DNA from: Stenogyne calaminthoides
Taxonomy: Eukaryota; Streptophyta; Magnoliopsida; Lamiales; Lamiaceae
Assembly (NCBI GenBank): GCA_037126765.1
Contig: JBBCBC010000054.1
Coordinates: forward strand, 366,001 to 430,000
DNA: 64,000 bases
Direction: 5' to 3'
This document shows positions 19,838-30,976 of this stretch, piece after piece (within the stretch, counting starts at the first letter, position 1; each line of letters starts with the position of its first letter). The notes under the pieces are model-generated. The model saw only the letters and a list, made by a program, of their open reading frames with translations, did no database searches and was not told the origin of the DNA. The position numbers were made by a program, and so were the translations under genes.

Positions 19838-21509
19838 TGTTGGGGAATGAGTTGCACATATCTATTCGGGGTGAATATTTAAATACAAATTTAATTCATT
19901 AATTATTACTAGCATGAATTAATCCTATATTAATTCAAATAATAATTGCAACAACAAATCATGCATATAAAAAGCCACGTAAAACCCTACGATGCGGAAT
20001 CTACGAGTTTACGTGAACGTACCTCTCAGGGTGGCAGTGACTTCGGTCGGACGGACTAACCAAAAGGACATCCCAAGTATTCTCTTAGCCCTTGCTCAAC
20101 TATCCGGTGGAAGGACACTTGTCGAACAATTAACAAAAGGAAAAAATAAACTTTGTTGCACCACTTATGTGGATTTGCTAATATTTCCAGCACATGGAAT
20201 TGTACCTGGGAATTAACTAATCATCCCCTATTTATAGGAGAGGAGGTGGTCGAAATTCTTGTAGAAAATCAATGTGGGAAAAGACTTTTCTTGGTCACCC
20301 AGAAATCTTGAATATATCCCTTATATTCTTTTTCCCATAATTAAAATATTCCACAAAAATCCCACCTCCTCAATTATGGACAAATTTCAAAAAAATTAAG
20401 CAAGATTCCAAGATTTGGATCTTCTTGAATTTATGAGATATTCTTGTATTTCAAGAAATACATATCTTCCATAATATCTTTTCAAGAAAATCAAGAAAAT
20501 CTTTCTTGCCCACTACATTTCCAAAATTTCGAAATTTTCTATATAGATAACCAAGTGGGAGATTTCTTGAATTTAATGAGATAATCTTGTATTCCAAGAA
20601 TACATATCTTCATTTCATAACAAAATTCAAAGAAAATCTTTCTCCCTCTTTTATCCATAAATTTCGAAAATAAGAGGAAAAATTATGCAACAATATTTAT
20701 TTTATTTTAATCACCTTTTTCAGCTATTGGACTATTTGTTGGGCTACTCAGGGGGCCTTTAGGAGAATTAAGATTGGACCTTCTAATGGATCTTGAATAT
20801 CTAATATTGAGCCACAATATAATTCAAGCCCATAAATATTAATTAATCCCACTACATAATTAATATTGCACTATCCATCTTAACCCATATTACAGTCAAT
20901 ATGGCTCCCGGTCATTATTTCCCGTGTTTAAGATTATCTAGCCCATTAATTAATTCAAGCCACTGAAATAGCTTTCCGTTAATTAATATCTTTTGTCCTT
21001 GGTCGAGGAACGGTTCAACATTATTATCCATACCGGAAACTAATTCCACTTGCAAAATTTGGTATGATAAAGCTTATGAACCTCCCAAGGGGGTAAATCA
21101 AGCAAGCGTACTTGCACACGATTCTTCGTATTAAATCTTAGCAATCACATGTGACCAATAATATTGCCCAAGATAAAAAGTATTGAATCTCTCTGATTCG
21201 CTTGGTCAAGACAAACCAATCTGAGCCTTACACCTCAACCTTTCGCAATGGTTGTTCGTTTCCATCTAGGTCGTGAATGGAGTACTTTTAGTTACAAGGG
21301 ACTGTTAATTTAATCTTCTGTGATCTGGTATCACTAAATTAACTACAGTGTAACACGTACGAATTATTGAACAGTTATGCAGTAAATATATGTAACATTC
21401 AATCATATTTAAAGCATCAGTGATAAACAATTTATTTCATTGAATAAGTCTGGAAATTCAGTTTCGATTATACAAAGTAAAAAGAATACTTTTCAGTATA
21501 ATCCCAACA
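19838..21509 (-). repeat. 3' LTR of F1 copy C (possibly shared with B)
   Basis: Starts tgttggggaatg, ends atcccaaca, 1672 bp. TATAAATA at 20229-20236 (minus). Compared with 26826-28670 it lacks about 170 bp after gattcgct near 21198, where a shared ct/cttggtc junction suggests deletion between short repeats. The PPT follows at 21510. Confidence 0.93.
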
Positions 21510-21535
21510 ATCTCCCACTTATACTCAAAGTCTGC
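21510..21535 (-). promoter_or_regulatory. Polypurine tract, copy C
   Basis: AGTATAAGTGGGAGAT on the minus strand directly upstream of the 3' LTR, as in copy B. Confidence 0.8.
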
Positions 21536-21628
21536 TTTTAAGTATACTACAACATGTCTCGCGTAGTCCGTGACATCTAATGTCACCTACACGAACCTAA
21601 TATTTCTCCCACTTATACTCAAAGTAGA

Positions 21629-22297
21629 TTGGCAACGGTCTTGACACCCATTCCACTCACATGTCTCTCGAATGTATTCAGAGGCAGACGCTTTGTGAAT
21701 GGATCTGTTAGGCTGTCCTCAGACGCTATCTTTGCCACATCTATATCTCCTCTCTTAAAGATTTCTCGTATAAGATGTCTTTCGTTTAATGTGTTTTTTT
21801 TTACTCGTGGACTCTTGGTTCTCTTGAATTTGCAACTGCCCCTAGCAAATATTGTTAGACAAATTCAGAACACCATCCAAGTCCACTAAGAAGATCTAGA
21901 GCCCAATCGGTTCTTTCACTGCTTCACAAGCAGCTACTTACCCTAGTCCCATGGTTGAGTAAGTGATGCATTTCTGCTTCACACTCGTCCATTTGATGGC
22001 TATACTTCCCAAATGGAAACACACTAACTGAGGCAGATAATTTATGGAATCTATATCTGATTGGAAATCCGAGTCTGTGTAGCCGATGGGGATTGGAGTA
22101 TCTGACTGATAAATCAACATTCTATCCTGAGTTCTTTTCAGACACTTCAGAATGTTTTTAACTATCTTCCAATGCGCTTTCCCTGGGTTACTTTGATATC
22201 TAGCTACCATGCCTACGGCAAAGCAGATATCTAGTCTCGTACAGAGCAATGTATACATAAGGTTTCCGACAGCCGAAGCACAAGGAATACCTTTCAT
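21629..22297 (-). pseudogene. pol: RNase H remnant, copy C
   Basis: The frame at 21938-22297 contains SAVGNLMYTLLCTRLDICFAVG and IGYTDSDFQSDID (RT connection and RNase H start), here split into shorter runs: SAVGNLMYTLLCTR and YTDSDFQSDID. The remaining RNase H blocks down to 21629 are recognisable only by alignment with copy B, because of indels and a poly-T run at 21795. Not functional as read. Confidence 0.8.
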
Positions 22298-23218
22298 GTC
22301 ATCTATCTCCTTTTTGTCTTAGGGAACAATTTCTTGGATAGATGGATTCCAAGTCTGAAAGGCACGAATCCTTTCTTGGAATCTTGCATGCTGAATCGTT
22401 TCAAAACCAGTTCCCGATGATCACAATGTCATCCTTTTCCGGCGATCTCGAGTTATCTTGATCCCAAGGATATATCCGGCTTTCCCTAAGTCTTTCACAT
22501 CAAACTGTTTTGAAAAACATGCCCTTACGTCTGATCACACCTTCACATCGTTCCCGATGATCACAATGTCATCTACGTATAGTACTAAGAATACCAATGC
22601 AGTTCCGACACGCTTTTTATACACACAACTTTCAAACTCGTTTTGATCAAACCCATAAGACTTTATAACATGACCAAAACATTAGTTCCAAGCTTTGGAT
22701 GCCTGTTTGAGTCCGTAAATGGACTTCTTGAGCTTACAAACAAGATTTTCTTGTCTGTTTCAATGAAACTTCGGGGTTGTTGCATATAGATCTCTTCATC
22801 AAGACTTCCGTTAAGGAATGATGTCTTGACATCCATTTGCCAGATTTCAAAGTTGAAAATGCGCAGCAATCGATAAAAGAATACGGATGGACTTAAGCAT
22901 GGCTACGAGCGAAAAAGTTTCCTCATAATCGATCCCTTCATTCTGAGTATAACCTTTCGCCACTAGTCTTGCTTTAAAGGTTTCAACCTTCCCGTCCGGT
23001 CCTCTTTTCCTCTTATATACCCACTTACATCTAATGGGTTTGACCCCATTAAGTGGTTCGACTAGCTCCCACACTCTATTATGAAACATAGAACCCATTT
23101 CGGTTATCATTGTTGTTTGCCAAGAATCTGCATCCTTATCTTGGAGTGCCTCGTCATATGTCCATGGGTCTGATTCGTCTTGTCCGGGAATCAAGTCCGA
23201 GGACTCTCCTATTCCCAT
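22298..23218 (-). pseudogene. pol: Reverse transcriptase, copy C
   Basis: RT blocks are spread over three frames: WELVEPLNGVKPIRCKWVY, EGIDYEETFSLVAM, EIWQMDVKTSFLNGSL, and the YVDD-encoding bases near 22565-22585. A 23-bp string (ttcccgatgatcacaatgtc and 3 bases more) that belongs over the YVDD region at 22551-22573 is repeated at 22411-22433, where copy B has different sequence. This indicates a local template-switch copy or an assembly error. There are many indels between 22660 and 22870. Confidence 0.82.
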
Positions 23219-23960
23219 GAATCTCTCGGGCTGTCAAACAACCCTCCCACTACGACAAGGCTCCGGTTGTTAAAACGTATCGTTTGGTATATCATCTAGT
23301 ACAGTTGGCACTGAGGTTCGCCCTCTAAGCTCATTTAAGGTAATCTCACTTCTGGGTTTTCTTTGGTTCATATAGTCTTCTTCCAATAATCTAAAGTTGG
23401 TGTTGATGACCACCTTTTGATCTTCGGGACTATAGAACATACACCCTTTTGTTCCCTCGGGGTATCCTACAGACAACCTTAATTCTGATCGAGGATCCAA
23501 TTTACCGACTTCCTTGTCCAACACGTAGGCCGAACACCCCCAAATCTTCATGTGTCTCATACTAGGCTTGCGCCCGCTCCACAATTCTTTGGGAGTTTTG
23601 GGAACCGATTTGGATAGCACCAAGTTCAGAATGTAAGTCGCTGTTTCCAAGGTATGACCCCAGAACGACTCGGGAAGATCCGCATAACTCATCATTGATC
23701 TAACCATTTCCAAAAGAATTATGTTGCTTCGCTCTGCAACCCCGTTTTGTTGAGGGGTTCCCGGTGCAGTGAGCTGGGATACAATCCCTTCATCAGATAA
23801 ATAGTTCAAAAAACTCATCGCTGAGGTATTCGCCTCCACAATCAAATCGTAGAGACTTGATACGTTTTTCCTTATGATTCTCTGTTTGAGCCTTAAATTC
23901 TTAGAATTTCTCAAAGGTCTCAGATTCATGCTTCATAAGGGAAATGTAACCGTACCTTGA
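23219..23960 (-). pseudogene. pol: Integrase, copy C
   Basis: The frame 23270-23929 (219 codons) carries NYLSDEGIVSQLTAPGTPQQ, NGVAERSN (Glu region), the RKPSMRHMKIWGC block and FRLLEEDYMNQRKPRSE. The second catalytic Asp region (RSDRGGEYLS in copy A) is garbled by indels around 23820-23880. The frame ends near 23270 where copies A and E continue with the proline/arginine linker to RT. Confidence 0.85.
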
Positions 23961-23976
23961 GTAATCATCAATAAAA

Positions 23977-24330
23977 TTACTCATAACCTCCTCTTGCTTT
24001 GGTTGACATTGGACTACATACATCTATGTGAACGATCTCTAACACTTCTTTAGCCCCATTCCCCTTGGCTCCAAATGCCATCTTGGTCATATCACCCTCC
24101 AAACATGATTCGCAGGTTGGATTCGATTCAACTTGGAGACGCTCCAGTGAACCATCTTTCACCAACCTTTGGATCCTCTTTGGATTTATATGACCCAATC
24201 TTAGATGCCAAAGAAGTATTTCGTTCACGCTTTCTTTTGTTGGAAATAGTTGATGTGTTATAGGATGCATTTCGTGAGTGGTGTGCACAGTTAATTGTAT
24301 AGAGATTTTCTATCAATGTCCCGTAACAGG
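23977..24330 (-). pseudogene. pol: GAG-pre-integrase and integrase N-terminus, copy C
   Basis: The frames 23977-24288 and 24128-24316 include LLWHLRLGHINPKRIQRLV, CESCLEGDMTKMAFG and HIDVCSPMSTKARGGYE. The first catalytic Asp is kept. Indels separate this from the protease region and from the rest of integrase. Confidence 0.83.
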
Positions 24331-24385
24331 TACACTCATCATTTCAAAAATGATGTCATTCTTATTAGAAGAAACTTAGTGTCCT

Positions 24386-25400
24386 TTAATCGAATTTTAG
24401 AAACTGAAAGTGAATTATTTCTAAAACTGGGAACATAAAGATAATCTCAAAAAAAACTTTATCTTCAAAAGATAGGTGCACTTCTCCCAATTCTTCAACT
24501 GCAATGTCTGCTACTTGCGTAGTATTGCAATAATCGTTACTATCGTAGCATTGCAATATCTGCCACTTACATAGCATTGCAATGTCTTCTACTTTTGTAA
24601 CGTTGCCCAGTGTGATGAGGATCTCACTCCCACTAAGTTGCCGGATCATTTAGAACCCATGAAGCCAACATGATTAGTGGATCTCGTATCAACCACCCAC
24701 GAATGAGAAGTATACGCCGCTAAACAAGTTTCAACAACTAGTGCGTGAGAATTACCTTTCTTTTCGTCCCTTTTGGGGTTGGAATAGGCAAAACCTCCAT
24801 TGTCCTTTCTCACCGCAGCTTAGGCACTTCCTCTTTGGAGTTTCCTTGACACAACAAGCATTCCTCATCTTACCGTTGCCCTTGGCAATAGTTGAGTTTT
24901 ATTGCTTATAGCCTTTGGTCCTCTTCTTTATCTTGCCTACCCTTGGCCTAGAAGATGAAAGGCGGACCACTTAAAATCAAAGCTTTAGTTTGGTGCCTTA
25001 TCATCATTTTCTGTCGAGACCAAAAGCTTGCAACAAATTAGCTAGCGAGGCCAAAATGCTCAAAAACTTTTTTGGGCAGAGAGTGAAGTACCAAATTCAT
25101 CCGAGTCTCGGATCATGTCTGCTCGAGAATCTCAAGTTTGTTCATATGGGCCATCTATTTTGAGGGCGTAATCCCTTACGGGTTTGCCGTCCACCATTTT
25201 TGACGACATTTCTCAGAAGGTGATCGACGAGTCCCGCATGTTTTGACTCGTCAGTTGGCTCATCGATTTTTTTGTGTGTCAAAATCCACTTGTGCTTTTT
25301 TTGTGCGATTAGGACAATTATAATTTTTTTTCAATCAATATAGTTTCCATATAGTATTGACTTTAAGAATAATAACAGTGGATTAAAAGGTAACGACATG
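24386..25400 (-). pseudogene. gag: Gag-protease remnant, copy C
   Basis: This is homologous to 18304-19100 and 30977-31920. The protease site at 24679-24690 encodes Asp-Thr-Arg-Ser. The knuckle near 24790-24830 reads C-x2-C-G-E-K-G-Q, with Gln in the His position. A minisatellite at 24500-24606 lies just downstream of the protease site. Gag itself is heavily indel-laden (poly-T and poly-A runs near 25270 and 25330), and the expected start near 25400 survives as an ATG. Confidence 0.78.
24500..24606. repeat. Minisatellite inside the protease region, copy C
   Basis: Three to four tandem units of about 27 bp of the gtagcattgcaatatctgc type, fewer than in copy B. Only one equivalent unit is present in copies A and E. 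Confidence 0.78.
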
Positions 25401-26807
25401 CTGAACTGAAATAAACAACTATATGCAATAGCACAAGTATATCACAAGGTTCGATCACATGCATCATAATAAAATCTCAAAAAAAATATGAACATGCATC
25501 AGCTAACATCTCAAAACAGTTTAAATAAGCCACGTTGGGTGGATCATTATTTAAACACATTCAAGCAAGTTACAAACAAGAACAGTTACAAACCTTTAAT
25601 ATCCAGATTAATAGTTGGCTCTCACTTGACCAATATAAAATTGACATGGACTTCGGAGAAGTATATGCATATCAATTTTATACCTAAGTAATAACCATGA
25701 TTAAATACAGGATTACTATTTTGCTTTGATCGAGCCTCGTTGGGAGGGTCATCGTCGCCACTAGTAATAACCCACAATCATCTGTTTGGAATTCATTCAT
25801 GTGAAACCTATCTTTTGACCGAAATCCGTTGGGAATTTCTCCAAAAGAATTCACAAATAAATAAATCATGGAGGTCAAAATTAATTCAATTTTATTATCC
25901 GGAATAAAATTGTCAATTAATTATTTAAATCATACTTAGTAATTTTGAAGTTGAGTTTTTTCAATTTGGCAACCCTCATGCAAACACATTTAAACAAATT
26001 AAATAAAGCATAAGATAGCACAAATAAATCAAGCAAAACGGAAAAATAAACATATTGGGCACAAATTATCCAATTGTCATGGTTTGAATTTTCTTGGCTT
26101 GATCTTGAAGAAACACGTCTCGAATTTCTCCCCCTCGTTCGTCTAAAAAAAAATACTTCATCATCTCGAACCGCCACGCCAAGTAGCTCATGGTAGGGAT
26201 GCACGCCAAGATCCGGCCGGCCATGGCCTGGGAGTTCCCTCGGCAGCTCGGCACCGCCCGGCAGGCCACGCCCGCTAGTGCCTCGGCTTGCCCTCGGTTG
26301 GTCGGCGGTTTCGGTGGCGGCCCAGCAGCGCATCAGCGTGTGCTTTTTCTACGCCTCACCCTCGTCCTCGGCGTGCCGGCGTATCCAGCGCCACGCGCCG
26401 TCACCTAGCTCTGCCAGCATCCGCCCCGTCCGCTTTTGAACGTCGCGGCCCTCCTTCGTCTTCGACGCCCGACCTTTTAAGCCCATTAATTTTTTACGGA
26501 TTTAATCCTTTTAATTCTTCGTCTGCCCATTTCGATCGTTTATAATTTATTTACAAAAAATAAATAAACCTAGATCTAGACTAGTCTATTCGTTGATCAA
26601 ATCAAACAAATTAGTCTACAAATTGGATTTTCTCACGAGGCAAAACAAATCGAGCTAATCGAATAAAAACCACGGTTTATATGCATGCAAAAATAAACTT
26701 TAAAATCCATGAAAATTGGATACGCAAAACAGATCTAATGGTTCTACTATCCAATTTCAAATTTAATGTCCACAATTTAAATTACAATTTAAAAATTGAG
26801 GCAAAAC
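25401..26807 (-). other. 5' leader of copy C with GC-rich island
   Basis: The AT-rich gag-proximal part (25401-26130) matches other leaders. The GC-rich island is at about 26160-26470. The island edge (gtgcatcc, gagctacttggcgtggc on minus) matches the island of copy E, but the centre is too divergent to align by eye. The open frames here (25917-26333, 26288-26545) are Pro/Arg/Ala-rich and overlap on both strands; I do not call genes. Confidence 0.75.
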
Positions 26808-26825
26808 CGTGGCTCGATACAGGCT
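26808..26825 (-). promoter_or_regulatory. Primer-binding site, copy C (degraded)
   Basis: The minus strand reads AGCCTGTATCGAGCCACGG next to the LTR end. It is an iMet-type site with the CAG of TATCAGAGCC reduced, as in copies A and E. Confidence 0.68.
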
Positions 26826-28670
26826 TGTTGGGGAATGAGTTGCACAGATCTATTCGGGTGAATATTTAAATACAAATTTAATTCATTAATTATTACTAGC
26901 ATGAATTAATCCTATATTAATTCAAATAATAATTGCAACAACAAATCATGCATATAAAAAAGCCACGTAAAACCCTACGATGCGGAATCTACGGGTTTAC
27001 GTGAGCATTACCTCTCGGGATGGCAAATTGACTTGATTCGGACGGACTAACAAAAAGTACTTCCCAATTATTCCCTTAGCCCTTGCTCAACTATTCGGTG
27101 GAAGGACACTCGTCGAATAATTAACAAAAGGAAAAAATAAACTTTGTTGCACCACTTATGTGGATTTGCTAATATTTCCAGCACATGGAATTGTACCTGG
27201 GAATGAACTAATCATCCCCTATTTATAGGAGAGGAGGTGGTCGAAATTCTTGTAGAAAATCAATGTGGGAAAAGACTTTTCTTGGTCACCAAGAAATCTT
27301 GAATATATCCCTTATATTCTTTTTCCCATAATTAAAATATTCCACAAAAATCCCACCTCCTCAATTATGGACAAATTTTGAAAATATTATGCAAGATTCC
27401 AAGATTTGGATCTTCTTGAATTTATGAGATATTCTTGTATTTCAAGAAATACATATCTTCCATAATATCTTTTCAAGAAAATCAAGAAAATCTTTCTTGC
27501 CCACTATATTTCCAAAATTTCGAAATTTTCTATATAGAGAACCAAGTGGGATATTTCTTGAATTTAATGAGATAATCTTGTATTCCAAGAATACATATCT
27601 TCATTCCATAACAAAATTCAAAGAAAATCTTTCTCCCTCTTTTATCCATAAATTTCGAAAATAAGAGGAAAAATTAAGCAACAATATTTATTTTATTTTA
27701 ATCACCTTTTTCAGTTATTGGACTATTTGTTGGGCTACTCAGGGGGCCTTTAGGAGAATTAAGATTGGACCTTCTAATGGATCTTGAATATCTAATATTG
27801 AGCCACAATATAATTCAAGCCCATAAATATTAATTAATCCCACTACATAATTAATATTGCACTATCCATCTTAACCCATATTACAGTCAATATGGCTCCC
27901 GGTCATTATTTCCCGTGTTTAAGATTATCTAGCCCATTAATTAATTCAAGCCACTGAAATAGCTTTCCGTTAATTAATATCGTTTGTCCTTGGTCGAGGA
28001 ACGGTTCAACATTATTATCCATACCGAAAACTAATTCAACTTGCAAGATTTGGTATGATAAAGCTTATGAACCTCCCAAGGGGGCAAATCAAGCAAGCGT
28101 ACTTGCACAAGATTCTTCGTATTAAATCTTAGCAATCACATGTGGCCAATAAAATTGCCCAAGATAAAAAGTATTGAATCTCTCTGATTCGCTAGTCATG
28201 ATAAGTTAAAGCAATAGTTACCAATCCCACGTGATCCTATTTAAGGGACAAAGATTAAGAAACAACGAACCACTGAGGTCTATTTCTTCCTTGTTCAGTT
28301 ATGAAGAATTTATCCTCTTGTAGGTCCTATTCAGCGCATCAGTCATGTACTAGTGTAATCTCTTGGTCAAGACAAACCAATCTAAGCCTTACACCTCAAC
28401 CTTTCGTGGTGGTTGTTCGTTTCCATCTAGGTCGTGAATGGCGTACTTTTAGTTACAAGGGACTGTTAATTTAATCTTCTGTGATTTGGTATCACTAAAT
28501 TAACTACAGTGTAACACGAATGAATTATTGAACATTTATGCAGTAAATATATGTAACATTCAATCATATTTAAAGCATCAGTGATAAACAATTTATTTCA
28601 TTAAATAAGTCTGAAAATTCAGTTTCGATTATACAAAGTAAAAAGCATACTTTTCAGTATAATCCCAACA
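26826..28670 (-). repeat. 5' LTR of F1 copy C
   Basis: Starts tgttggggaatg, ends aatcccaaca, 1845 bp, the longest F1 LTR here. TATAAATA at 27220-27227 (minus). It is followed on the right by a polypurine tract instead of chromosomal flank, so it would also be the 3' LTR of remnant D. Confidence 0.93.
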
Positions 28671-29082
28671 ATCTCGCACTTATACTCAAAGTCTGCTTTA
28701 AGTATACTACAACATGTCTCACGTAGTCCGTGGGGGGAATTTCTCCAAAAGAATTCACAAATAAATAAATCATGGAGGTCAAAATTAATTCAATTTTATT
28801 ATCCGGAATTAAATTGTCAATTAATCATTTAAACATACTTAGTAATTTTTGAAGATGAAATTTTTCATTGGGCAACTCTCATGCAAACACATTTAAACAA
28901 AAATAAAGCATAAGATAGCACAATAATAAATCAAGCAAAGCAGAAAAATAAACATATTGGGCACAAATTATCCAATTGCCATGGTTTTATTTTTCTTGGC
29001 TTGATCTTGAAGAAACACCATCTTCAATTTCTCCCACTCGATAGCAGCCGGGATGCACGCCCGCATTAGGCCGGCCACTTAG
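28671..29082 (-). mobile_element. Remnant D: F1 internal region reduced to PPT plus leader
   Basis: 28671-28732 is polypurine tract and the sequence beyond RNase H. Then gtccgtg (28726-28732), shared by the two parental sites, joins it to the gggggaatttctccaaaag leader segment. All coding from gag to RNase H is deleted. The leader continues through ctcccactcg and about 40 bp of GC-rich island, and at 29083 meets a plus-strand LTR. Confidence 0.85.
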
Positions 29083-29435
29083 CCATGTGCTGGAAAAATT
29101 AGTAAATCCACAAAGGTGGTGCAACATAATATATTTTCCTTTTGTTAATTGTTCACAAGTGTCCTACCACCGGATAGTCGAACAAGGATTAAGGGAATAC
29201 TTGGGAAGTTCTTTTGGTTAGTCTAATCATCCAGACCGTTGCCATCCCAAGAGGTAATTTCACGTAAACTCGTAGAATTACGCATCGTGGGATTTCGTGA
29301 ATTAATTATATGCATGATATGTTGTTGGATTATTATTTGAATTAATATAGGATTAATTCATGCTAGTAATAATTATAAGAATTAAATTTGTATTTAATAT
29401 TCATCCGAATAGATCGTGCAACTTATTCTCCAACA
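29083..29435 (+). repeat. 5' LTR of copy E (3' end only)
   Basis: It begins ccatgtgctgg, matching the interior of LTR E2 at about 62098, and ends ttctccaaca. The first roughly 1.45 kb are missing. The junction with remnant D has the short shared string ccatg. The TATA box is lost, so this end has no LTR promoter of its own. Confidence 0.9.
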
Positions 29436-29454
29436 ATCGTATATCGAGCCACGG
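29436..29454 (+). promoter_or_regulatory. Primer-binding site, copy E (degraded)
   Basis: ATCGTATATCGAGCCACGG follows the LTR terminus. It is an iMet-type site with the same loss at CAG as copies A and C. Confidence 0.68.
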
Positions 29455-30976
29455 TTTGAGACTCTGAATTTTAAATTGTAATTTAATTCATCGACATTAA
29501 ATTTGAAATTGGATAGTAGAATTGCTAGATACATTTTGAAGGTATCCAATTGTCATGGAATTTAATGTGTTTATTTATGCATGCATATAAATTGTGGTTT
29601 TTAATTGATTCCTTCTGGATTCATTTTTGCCTCGTGAGAAAATCCACGAGTAGATTAGGATTTGTTAGATTTGATCAATGTAATAGACTAGTCTAGATCT
29701 AGGTTTATTTATTTTTTGTAAATAAATTGTAATAGGATAAACGAAAACGAAGATGAAGAATTAAAGGATAAAATCGAAAAAGGGCATAGCGGCGTCGCGG
29801 CCGAAAGTAAACGCGTTAAGGAGAGACACTGGAGACGCACGCGGACGACGCACGCTTATCGATGCGAGGGGCGAGGCGCAGGCTGAGGCGAGAGACAGGA
29901 GCAAGAAGGCGATCGCTAAGCGCATCTACGCGCGTCTTGTGAGTTGAAAGGCCGGGCGGCGAAGGCGTGGGGGGCGCTGGGTCATTGCCGAAGTTAAAAT
30001 CAGGCACAGGGGCGGCGTCGTCTTGTGGCGGATCTTGCCAGTCTGTGTGCGTCGCCGAGGTACCCGCCCGAACCTCGCCGAGGTTTCCGAGGAATTATAA
30101 AGTGACCGCACTGCCTGCCAAAGTCTGCCGAGGTGAACTTTGCTAAGTGGCCAAGTGGCGACGGATCTTGGGCGTGCATCCTGGCTGCGAGCTACTTGGC
30201 GTGGCATTTCGAGACGGAGTATCTTTTCGAGACGATCGAGTGGGAGAAATTCAAGATGGTGTTTCTTCAAGATCAAGCCAAGGAATATCAAACCATGACA
30301 ATTGGATAATTTGTGCCCAATATGTTTATTTTTCTGCTTTGCTTGATTTATTATTGTGCTATCTTATGCTTTATTTAATTTGTTTAAATGTGTTTGCATG
30401 AGAGTTGCCCAATGAAAAATCTCACCTTCAAAAAATACTATGTATGTTTAAATAATTAATTGACAATTTTATTCCGGATAATAAAATTGAATTAATTTTG
30501 ACCTCCATGATTTATTTATTTGTGAATTCTTTTGGAGAAATTCCCCCAACGGGATGGTCAAAAGTTAGCTTTCACATGAATGAATTCCAAATGGATGATT
30601 GTGGATTATTACTAGTGGCGATGATGACCCTCCCCACGAGGCTCGATCAAAGCGAAATAATAATCCTGTATTTAATCATGGTTATTACTTAGGTATAAGA
30701 TTGATATGCATATACTTCCCCGAAGTCCCTGTCAATTTTATATTGGTCAAGTGGGAGCCAACTATTAATCTGGATATTAAAGGTTTGTAATTGTTCTTGT
30801 TTGTAACCTGCTTGAATGTGTTTAAATAATGACCCACCCCACGTGGCTTATTTAAACTGTTTTGAGATGTTGGCTGATGCATGTTCATATTTTTTTTGAG
30901 ATTTTAATATGAAACATGTGATCGAACCTTGTGATATACTTGTGCTTATGCATATAGTTATTTATCTCAGTTCAGC
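29455..30976 (+). other. 5' leader of copy E with GC-rich island
   Basis: AT-rich to 29785, GC-rich at about 29790-30250, then AT-rich conserved leader to the gag ATG. The right edge of the island (ggatcttgggcgtgcatcc, gagctacttggcgtggc) matches copy C. Short frames inside (29816-30007 minus, 30147-30401 plus, 30498-30692 plus) recur as leader frames in the other copies without protein-like conservation. No gene called. Confidence 0.75.

Larger units (their letters stand above)
19838..28670 (-). mobile_element. F1 copy C: Ty1/copia element with two LTRs
   Basis: The LTRs at 19838-21509 and 26826-28670 are nearly identical by eye apart from a deletion of about 170 bp near 21198, which suggests a recent insertion or gene conversion. 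The internal region has the PPT, RNase H, RT, integrase, gag-protease, a GC-rich leader and the PBS. Both outer flanks are internal F1 sequence: leader of B on the left, and polypurine tract of D on the right. It is therefore part of an LTR-internal-LTR array and not an independent insertion into foreign DNA. Confidence 0.9.

Noticed and set aside
25488..30888. Recurring ~60-aa frames in the leaders (NMHQ-type and MTSMIYLF-type)
   Set aside because: They recur because the leader DNA is conserved. They are short and lie on both strands. The minus-strand and plus-strand versions are the same DNA read in inverted copies.
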